Shown: positions 57,734 through 64,000 of the stretch, in pieces
Layout: every line of letters begins with the position of its first letter
Position numbering within the stretch: the first letter of the stretch is position 1
Assembly (NCBI RefSeq): GCF_051133435.1
Contig: NZ_JBPGNY010000001.1
Location: 496,001 to 560,000 of the forward strand
Origin: JAAYAO01 sp051133435
Lineage (GTDB): Bacteria; Actinomycetota; Actinomycetes; Propionibacteriales; Propionibacteriaceae
Direction: 5' to 3'
Length of the DNA stretch: 64,000 nt
Position numbers and translations under genes: made by a program
Notes under the pieces: model-generated
Told to the model about the DNA's origin: nothing
Databases searched by the model: none
Seen by the model: the letters and a program-made list of their open reading frames with translations, nothing else

Positions 57734-58935
57734 GAGCGCACCTTGCTCTCCACCTCATCGATGACCGTGTTGCGGTACCAATCGCCGTCCTTCTCCAGCT
57801 TGCGCACGTAGTACTTCTGGTTCGGATTGTGGGTGTCGGGGTCGATCTCCATCGGGCCACGCGGGCTCTCGAGGTCGTCCACCTGCCCCAGGGCGTCCGC
57901 CAGTGCTTCCGCGGTGAGGTCACCCTCAACACCTTCGGCTGCCCGGTGGATGAGCTTCATGGCATCGGTGGTTGCCACCGCCATGACCGACGGCGAGCGA
58001 CCGTCGAATTCTGCCTGCCAGTCCTTCAGGAACTGCTCGTTGGCGGGGTTGTCGAGGGCGGGCGAGTACATGCCAACTGTGATCACGTCGAGGCCCGCGT
58101 CGCCGATGGCGGGCAGGATGTCCTCGTCGGTGAGGTTCTGTGCCCCGATCAGGGGCACTCGCTTCTTGTAGCCGAATTCCTCCCAGTTCTTCACGAAGGT
58201 GATGGCCTCACCACCGGCGTAGAAGCCGACCACAAACTTGGCGTCCTTGGGAATCTGGCCGAGGAAGGGCTGATAGTTCTGGGTCTTGCCGAACGGTGTC
58301 ATGATCTCGGCAGCCAGTTCGCCACCCCCGCCGCTCTTGTACCCGTCGATAAAGCCGTCGCGGTACTCGGCTCCGGCGGAATAGTCGGCGCCGATGAACA
58401 CTCCCCCACTGGGTCCGTATTCCTTGGCGGCATAGACACCAGCGGCGTAACCGTGCTGGTAGTTCTGATAGCTCACGCGCCACACGTACTTCGAGGCTCC
58501 CGACTTGGTCAGATCGTCGGCGCCGGCATTGGCGATCACGATCGGCACCTTGTTGGCATTCGCCTCCTCGGCGACAGTCGCGGCCGCCGGGGAGGCGACC
58601 AGGCCGGTGATCACGTCGACACCGTCGCGCAGCATCAGTTCCTTGGCCTTGGATTTGGCCGTCTCCGGGTTCGCAGCCGTGTCGGCGATCACAAGTTCGA
58701 CCTTTCGGTCACCGAACTTGTCGTCCTGTTGCTTCAGATAGAACTCGGCGGCATCGCGCATCTGTTCCCCGAGGGGCGCATAGGTGCCGGTCTCGGGAAC
58801 CATCAAGCCGATCTTGATCACATCGTCGGAGGCTTCTTGTCCGCCCCCGCCGAGGGATCCGCCGCCGCAAGCGGCAAGGGTGAGGGCACCAGCGGTCATG
58901 AGGACCACGCCGGCCTTGCGGAAGAGTCGCTTCAT
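57730..58935 (-). CDS. Branched-chain amino acid/aromatic acid-type ABC substrate-binding lipoprotein
   Basis: 401 residues. Signal with lipobox LAAC near residue 23, then a Gly-rich linker and a class I periplasmic-binding fold: IKIGLMVPETGTYAPLGEQMRDAAEFYL, VITGLVASPAAATVAEEANANKVPIVIANAGADDLT and later VGFYAGGEAITFVKNWEEFG. Members of this family bind branched-chain amino acids, amides or aromatic acids. The ATG has AAGGAGA upstream. First gene of the transporter block, 59 nt after the dioxygenase gene. Confidence 0.92.
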   Translation of the reverse strand: MKRLFRKAGVVLMTAGALTLAACGGGSLGGGGQEASDDVIKIGLMVPETGTYAPLGEQMRDAAEFYLKQQDDKFGDRKVELVIADTAANPETAKSKAKELMLRDGVDVITGLVASPAAATVAEEANANKVPIVIANAGADDLTKSGASKYVWRVSYQNYQHGYAAGVYAAKEYGPSGGVFIGADYSAGAEYRDGFIDGYKSGGGGELAAEIMTPFGKTQNYQPFLGQIPKDAKFVVGFYAGGEAITFVKNWEEFGYKKRVPLIGAQNLTDEDILPAIGDAGLDVITVGMYSPALDNPANEQFLKDWQAEFDGRSPSVMAVATTDAMKLIHRAAEGVEGDLTAEALADALGQVDDLESPRGPMEIDPDTHNPNQKYYVRKLEKDGDWYRNTVIDEVESKVRS

Positions 58936-58994
58936 CGGGATTCTCCTTGTGTTCTGTGGGGATATCCGGGTCCCCGGGTGGAGCCGTGGTTGGC

Positions 58995-59525
58995 TCAGCC
59001 GGCGACACGGCCGGGATGAAGGGCACCACATGCGTCGCAGGTGCGAGCTTGGGTGGCGTTGTAGAACTTCTCGAAGGCCGGCGGCAGATCCTCGACGATG
59101 TCGCGTACCTGCAGTTCGACCTCGTACAGCTGGTGATGACACTCCAAGCAGAACCAGGCGAACCGCTCCAGAACGCCTTCCTCCCGGATCCGTTCGATCA
59201 CGATGCCGATCGACTCGGGATCGGGGCGCTGTGGCGAGTGGTAGGTGTTGGCCGGCAACAACCACATGTCGCCCTCACCGATGTCGACCCGCTGGGGGCC
59301 GTCCTCGGTCATCAGGTTGACGTGCATGCTGCCGCGGTACTGGTAGAACCACTCCTCGTACGGCTCGAAGTGGTAGTCGGTGCGTTCATTGGGGCCTCCG
59401 ACCACCTGGACGATGAAGTCCTGGTCGGGTTGCCAGATCACCTGGTTGTTGACCGGCGGCTTCAGTTGATCGGCATGATCTGCCAGCCATTTCTCGAAAT
59501 TCATCACCGGTGGGACGGGCTTCAT
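58995..59525 (-). CDS. nbaC: 3-hydroxyanthranilate 3,4-dioxygenase
   Basis: 176-residue cupin that opens the ring of 3-hydroxyanthranilate to 2-amino-3-carboxymuconate semialdehyde with Fe(II) and O2. The catalytic iron ligands are H52 and E58 region (YHFEPYEEWFYQ) and H96 (NTYHSPQRP). The second, rubredoxin-like metal site of bacterial enzymes is present as C126, C129, C163 and C166 (FCLEC and TCDAC). AGGAG lies 5 nt before the ATG, which is 2 nt after the deaminase stop. Confidence 0.95.
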   Translation of the reverse strand: MKPVPPVMNFEKWLADHADQLKPPVNNQVIWQPDQDFIVQVVGGPNERTDYHFEPYEEWFYQYRGSMHVNLMTEDGPQRVDIGEGDMWLLPANTYHSPQRPDPESIGIVIERIREEGVLERFAWFCLECHHQLYEVELQVRDIVEDLPPAFEKFYNATQARTCDACGALHPGRVAG

Positions 59526-59527
59526 GG

Positions 59528-59950
59528 CTACTCCTGGAGCTCGGGGCGGTACGCGACCGCCTGGATTTCGATCAGCAGGTGCGGGTGGGGCAACTGGTGC
59601 ACCGCCACCGTGGTGCGGGTCGGACCCGTCTCGTCGAAGTACTCGGCCCACACCTCGTTGTAGCCACCGAAATCATTCATGTTGACCAGGTAGGTTGTCA
59701 CTTGCACCAGATCGGACAGTTCGGCACCCGCCGCCGCCAACAGGTCGGCGATGTTCTCGATGACGGCTCGGGTCTGCGCCCGGACGTCGAGGTTCGTGAC
59801 ACCGAGCTCGTCGACCTCGACACCCTCGAAGGAGTTGTCCGGTCGGCGACTGCTGGTACCCGACACGTAGATCAGATCGCCCACCCGCTTGATGTGCGGG
59901 AAACGTCCCCGGGGTTTGGCCTTGCCCCCGACCACCTGTCCGCCGCTCAC
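59528..59950 (-). CDS. RidA family protein, probable 2-aminomuconate deaminase
   Basis: 140 residues, Rid/YjgF fold. Signature segments are GDLIYVSGTSSRRP at the N-terminus, NIADLLAAAGAELSDLVQVTTYLVNMNDFGGYNEVWAEYF, and TRTTVAVHQLPHPHLLIEIQAVA with the Arg that binds the substrate carboxylate. RidA members in this kind of cluster act as 2-aminomuconate deaminases, giving 4-oxalocrotonate; general imine deaminase activity is the alternative. GTG start overlapping the dehydrogenase stop (GTGA). Confidence 0.88.
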   Translation of the reverse strand: MSGGQVVGGKAKPRGRFPHIKRVGDLIYVSGTSSRRPDNSFEGVEVDELGVTNLDVRAQTRAVIENIADLLAAAGAELSDLVQVTTYLVNMNDFGGYNEVWAEYFDETGPTRTTVAVHQLPHPHLLIEIQAVAYRPELQE

Positions 59951-61407
59951 AGCTGCACGCAGACGTTGGTGGGTTCGGAATAGAAGTTGAGCGAGTGCAT
60001 ACCGCCCTCCCGTCCGATGCCGGAGCGACCCACTCCACCGAAGGGAGAGCGCAGGTCGCGTTTGTACCAGGTGTTCACCCAGGCCATGCCCACTTCGAGC
60101 TTCTGAGCCACCCGATGGCCACGCTGCAGATCCTTGGTCCACACCGAGGCGGCCAGGCCGTAGTCGGTGTCGTTCGCCAGGGCGATGGCCTCGTCCTCGG
60201 TGTCGAACGGCACCAGGGCCGTGATCGGCCCGAAGACCTCTTCGCGCATCAACCGCGCCGAGTTGTCCAGCCCGGTGATCACGGTGGGCTCGACCCACCA
60301 ACCACCGCTCAGCTCCTCCGGCATCTCGGGCACCCCGCCGCCGACGACGATGGTGCCGCCCTCTTCACGAGCGAGTTCGTAGTAGCCGAGCACCTTCTCG
60401 CGGTGCTCCTGCGAGATCAGCGGCCCGGTGGTGGTCGCTTCATCCTTCGGCTGCCCCATCCGCAGCTCTCGGGCCCGTTCGGCGAGCCCGGCAACGATCT
60501 GGTCAAAGATGGGTCGTTCCACGTAGATGCGTTCGGTACACAGGCAGACCTGCCCGGTGTTGAGGAAGGCGGACCGGGTAAGCCCGTCCAGGGTTGCCTC
60601 GATATCGCAGTCGGCGAAGACGAGCGCCGGGTTCTTGCCACCCAACTCGAAGGACACCGGGACGACATGGTCGGCGGCGGCCTTCATGATCGCCGATCCC
60701 GTCCGGGTCTCACCGGTGAAGGTGATCGCGTCGATGCCGGGGTGGCTGGTCAGCAGGGCTCCGGCCGAATCGGGCCCGAAGCCGTGCACGACGTTGTAGA
60801 CGCCGGCCGGCGCCCCGGCGTCGGCGATGATTTCGGCCAACAGCGTTGCTGTCGCCGGGGTCTCCTCGGACGGCTTGGCCACCACGGCATTGCCGCACGC
60901 CAGGGCGGGGGCGACCTTCCAGGTCAGCAACAACAGCGGCAGGTTCCACGGCACCACCACGGCGATCACGCCCAGCGGACGGCGTACCGCGTAGTTCAGG
61001 GCCGATCCCCCGGTTGCCGGTTCACTCAGGAAAGCGTCGAGCGGCACATTGCTCAAGGTGTCGGCGAAGGAGCGGAAGTTCATCGCGGCCCGCATTACGT
61101 CGAGTTCCTGCACCAGTGAGACCGGCTTGCCGGTATCGGCGATCTCGGCCGCAACGAACTCCTCGGCACGCTCATCGATCAGGTCGGCGATCCGCCGCAG
61201 GAGCGCGACCCGCTGCGGAACCGCCCAGGTGCCCCACTCACCGTTCATCGCATTGCGAGCAGCCTCCACGGCCCGGTCGACGACGTCCCGACCGGCTTCG
61301 TGCACCAGGGCGTGAACCTCGCCGGTGACCGGATTCACGTCCTCGAATGTCCGGACGCCGGAAACCGGTTCCCCGGCCACGACGTTGTAGATTTCCTTGG
61401 CTTCCAT
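59947..61407 (-). CDS. 2-aminomuconate (or 2-hydroxymuconate) 6-semialdehyde dehydrogenase
   Basis: 486 residues, ALDH superfamily. Catalytic Glu in SFELGGKNPALVF and Cys in NTGQVCLCTERIYV; coenzyme motifs VVPWNLP, AKPSEETP and FTGETRTGS. The CLCTER sequence after the cysteine and the RRPLGVIAVVVPWNLPLLLLTWK segment resemble 2-hydroxymuconic/2-aminomuconic semialdehyde dehydrogenases. It would oxidise the ACMSD product to 2-aminomuconate with NAD+. First enzyme gene of the operon. The ATG at 61407 follows a TAGTCT box by 7 nt. Confidence 0.88.
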   Translation of the reverse strand: MEAKEIYNVVAGEPVSGVRTFEDVNPVTGEVHALVHEAGRDVVDRAVEAARNAMNGEWGTWAVPQRVALLRRIADLIDERAEEFVAAEIADTGKPVSLVQELDVMRAAMNFRSFADTLSNVPLDAFLSEPATGGSALNYAVRRPLGVIAVVVPWNLPLLLLTWKVAPALACGNAVVAKPSEETPATATLLAEIIADAGAPAGVYNVVHGFGPDSAGALLTSHPGIDAITFTGETRTGSAIMKAAADHVVPVSFELGGKNPALVFADCDIEATLDGLTRSAFLNTGQVCLCTERIYVERPIFDQIVAGLAERARELRMGQPKDEATTTGPLISQEHREKVLGYYELAREEGGTIVVGGGVPEMPEELSGGWWVEPTVITGLDNSARLMREEVFGPITALVPFDTEDEAIALANDTDYGLAASVWTKDLQRGHRVAQKLEVGMAWVNTWYKRDLRSPFGGVGRSGIGREGGMHSLNFYSEPTNVCVQL

Positions 61408-61414
61408 GCCCGGC

Positions 61415-61420
61415 AGACTA
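61415..61420 (-). promoter_or_regulatory. Candidate -10 box of the catabolic operon
   Basis: TAGTCT on the minus strand, 7 nt before the dehydrogenase ATG; leaderless type. It suggests the enzymes are transcribed apart from the LysR gene upstream. Confidence 0.5.
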
Positions 61421-61444
61421 GGCCGCCGAGCCATCCAGAAACCA

Positions 61445-61480
61445 ATACCAATTCACGCCTTGCGATAACGTTTTTGGTAT
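61445..61480 (-). promoter_or_regulatory. Inverted repeat, LysR-regulator site candidate
   Basis: ATACCAA (61445-61451) and TTGGTAT (61474-61480) form a 7-bp inverted repeat with a 22-nt spacer, 25-60 nt upstream of the -10 box of the catabolic operon, where LysR-type activators usually bind. It lies between the LysR gene and the first enzyme gene. Confidence 0.45.
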
Positions 61481-61491
61481 ACGGGGGAAGG

Positions 61492-62436
61492 TTAGTTTTC
61501 CTTGTCCCAGCCCGGTTCGAGGGGGTTACCAATTCGCTGCAGGATGCCCGCCATGGTGCGCGCTGCCGGGGTGAGCTGCCGTCCGGAGAACGTCGTGATG
61601 CCGATGGCGTGCCCCAGGCCTTCCAGTTCGTGGGGCAGGACCGCAAGCCGGGGATCCCCGGCCCCGATCGACCCGGGCAGCACGGCGACCATGTCGGTTT
61701 CCACCAGCAACTGGCGCACGGTCAGGAAGGAAGTCACCTCGATCGTGTCGGTGGGCAATGCTCGGCCCCGCCTGCTGAAATAGTCGGCGAGTTCTTGACG
61801 CAGCGCGGTCTGGGCACCGGGCAGAATCCAGGGAAACCTCGTCAGTTCGTCCAGGTCGATGCGGTCCTGACGGCCCACCAGCGGGTGCCGACGACCCACG
61901 GTGATTCGTACGTCCTCCTGGTACAGCGGCACGCGCCAGACCGTGTCGCCGCCGGCTGCGGTGAGTCGTCCGACGATCATGTCGATCCGTCCGGCCTTCA
62001 ACTCGTTCAACGACACCGCCGGGGCCGCCTCCCGCACCACGATGTTCACCCCCGGGCTGGTTCGCTTCAGGTGGGCGATGGCGCGCGGCAACAGCAGGTT
62101 GGTGCCGGCAAGGTAGGCGCCGATATTGACCTCGCCGCGTTCGGCGGCGTCCACTTCGGCCAGATGGCGTACCGACTGCCGAAGCTGAGCCAGCACGGAT
62201 CGGGCGTAATCGGTGAAGATCTCGCCGTAGCGGGTGGGGGTGAGCCCCTGCGCACCCCGTTCATACAGGCGAACACCCAACAGGGTCTCGATCTCGCGCA
62301 GTGCGCGGCTGGCGGCCGGCTGGGTGATGCCGAGCGAAGCCGCCGCCGCAACCACCGAACCCTCACTGGACAGCGCAGCAACCAAGGACAGGTGTCTGAT
62401 TTTCAGCGCACCGTCGAACAGGTTCGGTGTTTTCAT
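61492..62436 (-). CDS. LysR-type transcriptional regulator of the catabolic cluster
   Basis: 314 residues. HTH at about 10-70 (LKIRHLSLVAALSSEGSVVAAAASLGITQPAASRALREIETLLGV), then the effector-binding domain (about 95-300). GGAAGG lies 4 nt before the ATG. It is encoded on the same strand as, and just upstream of, the 3-hydroxyanthranilate genes, not divergently as is most common for LysR regulators. It most likely controls them in response to a pathway intermediate; the ligand is unknown. Confidence 0.87.
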   Translation of the reverse strand: MKTPNLFDGALKIRHLSLVAALSSEGSVVAAAASLGITQPAASRALREIETLLGVRLYERGAQGLTPTRYGEIFTDYARSVLAQLRQSVRHLAEVDAAERGEVNIGAYLAGTNLLLPRAIAHLKRTSPGVNIVVREAAPAVSLNELKAGRIDMIVGRLTAAGGDTVWRVPLYQEDVRITVGRRHPLVGRQDRIDLDELTRFPWILPGAQTALRQELADYFSRRGRALPTDTIEVTSFLTVRQLLVETDMVAVLPGSIGAGDPRLAVLPHELEGLGHAIGITTFSGRQLTPAARTMAGILQRIGNPLEPGWDKEN

Positions 62437-62516
62437 GGCGCCTTCCGAAAGGGTCAATTCACTCTTTTTCGTCCGACGAGTGAAATCAGCCTAGCCCGAA
62501 GCTTTGCCTCCAAAAC

Positions 62517-62522
62517 TAGTCT
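62517..62522 (+). promoter_or_regulatory. Candidate -10 box of the FMN reductase gene
   Basis: TAGTCT, 7 nt before the ATG at 62530. Confidence 0.45.
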
Positions 62523-62529
62523 GTAGCCC

Positions 62530-63084
62530 ATGATCCGTATCGCCATCATTGTCGGCAGCACCCGCCCCAATGCCCTCGGCGCCAAGGTCGGCGCCTGGGT
62601 ACTCGAACAAGCCCAAGGACGCGACGACGCCGAATACGAGCTGATCAGCGTCGCCGATCAGCAACTCCCCCTGCTGGACGAGCCACTGCCGGCCGGCTCC
62701 GGTGTTTATTCCCAGCCGCACACCAAAGCCTGGGCGGCCATCATCGACGCCTTCGACGGGTTCATCTTCGTGACCCCCGAGTACAACCACTCGGTGCCCG
62801 GTGCGTTCAAGAACGCCTTCGACTTCCTCTACGGCGAATGGCGCGACAAGGCGGTGGGCTTCGTTTCCTACGGTGCCGCCGGAGGCGTGCGCGCGGCCGA
62901 GCACTGGCGCGCGATCGTGGCCAACGCGCACATGTGGGACGTCCGCGGTCAGGTCACCGCCTTCCTCACCGACGACTTCACCGACGGCGAGTTCACTCCC
63001 CGTGATTTCCAGTTCGGAGCGATGGGCGAACTGCTCACCGAAGTGGTGACCACCGCCGATCGGGCCAAGCGCACCCGCAACTGA
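62530..63084 (+). CDS. NADPH-dependent FMN reductase
   Basis: 184 residues, flavodoxin-like NAD(P)H:flavin/quinone reductase. The FMN phosphate loop is IVGSTRPNALGAKV and the isoalloxazine loop is TPEYNHSVPGAFKNAFDFLYGEW; SYGAAGGVRAAEHWR near 112 binds the flavin edge. Such enzymes reduce quinones, chromate, azo or nitro compounds. It diverges from the LysR gene across 93 nt and might belong functionally to the catabolic island, but that is only positional. Confidence 0.9.
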   Translation: MIRIAIIVGSTRPNALGAKVGAWVLEQAQGRDDAEYELISVADQQLPLLDEPLPAGSGVYSQPHTKAWAAIIDAFDGFIFVTPEYNHSVPGAFKNAFDFLYGEWRDKAVGFVSYGAAGGVRAAEHWRAIVANAHMWDVRGQVTAFLTDDFTDGEFTPRDFQFGAMGELLTEVVTTADRAKRTRN

Positions 63085-63172
63085 GGCGCCCCGGAATTTG
63101 ACTACAGCGTGTAACTCATACAGGCCGATAAGTGACCGGGGGGGTGGGGCCGGAGCCACCCCCCGCGTCGCG

Positions 63173-63178
63173 TAACTT
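63173..63178 (+). promoter_or_regulatory. Candidate -10 box of the mutarotase gene
   Basis: TAACTT, 7 nt before the ATG at 63186. Confidence 0.45.
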
Positions 63179-63185
63179 CAACGGT

Positions 63186-64000
63186 ATGGATCTGCCTGAC
63201 ATTTCCGGGCTGACGCTGGCCGAGGGCCGCGGCGGCCTGCCGAAGCTCGATATCGACGTACCCGGCGGCACTGCGGAGTTGTACCTGCAGGGCGCGCACC
63301 TGACCAGTTGGATCCCCACCGGGCACGACCCGGTGTTGTGGGTCGCCGATCATGCCGAATTCGCCGAGGGCAAGGCGATTCGCGGCGGCGTCCCGCTCTG
63401 TTTTCCGTGGTTCGGCCCCGGCCCGGACGGCAACATGCGACCCTCGCACGGCTTCGCCCGGGTCACTCCCTGGCGGGTGATCTCGGCCGCGCGCAACGGT
63501 GACACGGTGTCGGTGACCCTGGAGTTCACCCATGCCGACGCCGTGGGCCGCCCCGGCCACGAGCTGTGGCCCGCGGACTTCCGGGCCCGCTACCGGGTCG
63601 ATGTGTCCGACACCCTGACGATGACTCTGGAGGTCGACCCGCCGACCCCGCAGGCCCAGGCCGCCCTGCACACCTACCTGCAGGTCGGTGACGTGCGTCG
63701 GGTGCAGGTCGAGGGCATGGACCATCAGGACGTGATCGACAAGGTCACCGGCGACACCGGCACCCACCACGGGATGGTGACCTTCGAGGGCGAAACCGAC
63801 CGGATCTTCCAGACCGCCAACGAGGCCGTGGTGCACGACCCGGTGTTGGGCCGCAAGATCGTGATCGAGAAATCCGGCTCCCCGCAGACCGTGGTCTGGA
63901 ACCCGGGGGCCGATCGGGCCGCCGCACTGCCCGACATGGGTGACGACGAGTGGACCGGTTTCGTCTGCGTGGAGGCGGCCAACCTCGTCCAACTGGTACG
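63186..64000 (+). CDS. D-hexose-6-phosphate mutarotase (YeaD family), C-terminus cut by the window edge
   Basis: 271 residues visible. Aldose-1-epimerase-like beta sandwich of the hexose-6-phosphate epimerase type: LYLQGAHLTSWIP near 33, IRGGVPLCFPWFGPGPDGNMRPSHGFARVTPW near 62 with the conserved His and Arg, and ALHTYLQVGD near 160 with the second catalytic His. VVWNPGADRAAALPDMGDDEW near the visible end is also typical. It interconverts alpha and beta anomers of glucose-6-phosphate-type sugars. The last residues lie beyond position 64000. Confidence 0.92.
   Translation, partial: MDLPDISGLTLAEGRGGLPKLDIDVPGGTAELYLQGAHLTSWIPTGHDPVLWVADHAEFAEGKAIRGGVPLCFPWFGPGPDGNMRPSHGFARVTPWRVISAARNGDTVSVTLEFTHADAVGRPGHELWPADFRARYRVDVSDTLTMTLEVDPPTPQAQAALHTYLQVGDVRRVQVEGMDHQDVIDKVTGDTGTHHGMVTFEGETDRIFQTANEAVVHDPVLGRKIVIEKSGSPQTVVWNPGADRAAALPDMGDDEWTGFVCVEAANLVQLV

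Noticed and set aside
54371..58935. Ordinary leucine/isoleucine/valine importer
   Set aside because: Not excluded on sequence, but its position between the dioxygenase and the decarboxylase with tight coupling favours a pathway-related substrate; kept as the alternative.

Overview
The window is high-GC DNA from an actinobacterium. Evidence for this is Mca (the mycothiol S-conjugate amidase), an OxyR-AhpC-AhpF set, a PIN-PhoH (PhoH2) protein, DUF4245 and DUF4307 proteins, a short-LID adenylate kinase, frequent GTG starts and GTGA/ATGA gene overlaps, and many genes whose -10 box lies only 6-7 nt before the start codon. Several neighbourhoods (greA, DUF4307, mca and a small membrane gene; hemolysin III, uppS and phoH2; xseAB, ispH and DUF4245) echo gene blocks known from mycobacteria. 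A member of the Propionibacteriales is my best guess for the lineage, but that is inference.

Layout. 1-7.9 kb: M18 aminopeptidase (cut by the left edge), ilvA, rmuC, a YigZ-family gene, ispH, xseAB and a DUF4245 gene. 8-10.3 kb: an SDR dehydrogenase plus aldehyde dehydrogenase operon. 10.4-13.6 kb: phoH2 with a structured leader that contains a tiny ORF, a cis-prenyltransferase and a hemolysin III-family protein. 13.6-20.6 kb: a large FAD/Fe-S D-2-hydroxyacid dehydrogenase, a MoxR-like ATPase with its VWA partner, and a PaiB-type FMN protein. 20.6-24 kb: the peroxide defence operon ahpC-ahpF-oxyR behind an AT-rich promoter with nested inverted repeats. 24-33 kb: small membrane gene, mca, DUF4307, greA, a DUF2089/DUF4097 pair, an MFS transporter, ung, msrA, a lipoprotein polysaccharide deacetylase, an HPr-like protein and a TadE/G-like protein. 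33-36 kb: pntAB.

36-53 kb holds the S10 and spc ribosomal protein clusters on the minus strand, in order rpsJ, rplC, rplD, rplW, rplB, rpsS, rplV, rpsC, rplP, rpmC, rpsQ, then rplN, rplX, rplE, rpsZ, rpsH, rplF, rplR, rpsE, rpmD, rplO, secY, adk, map. Between rpsQ and rplN an opposite-strand operon is interposed: a cobalamin riboswitch followed by a lipoprotein binding protein, a BtuC/FecCD permease, an ATPase and a FhuF-like 2Fe-2S protein.

53.3-62.4 kb is a catabolic island, entirely on the minus strand: LysR regulator, 2-aminomuconate semialdehyde dehydrogenase-type ALDH, RidA-type deaminase, 3-hydroxyanthranilate 3,4-dioxygenase, a complete Liv-type ABC importer (five genes) and ACMS decarboxylase. 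Together these enzymes would convert imported or internal 3-hydroxyanthranilate to 4-oxalocrotonate; the later meta-cleavage genes are not in this window. The window ends with an NADPH-dependent FMN reductase and a hexose-6-phosphate mutarotase cut by the right edge. I saw no tRNA or rRNA gene, CRISPR array, transposase or prophage gene.
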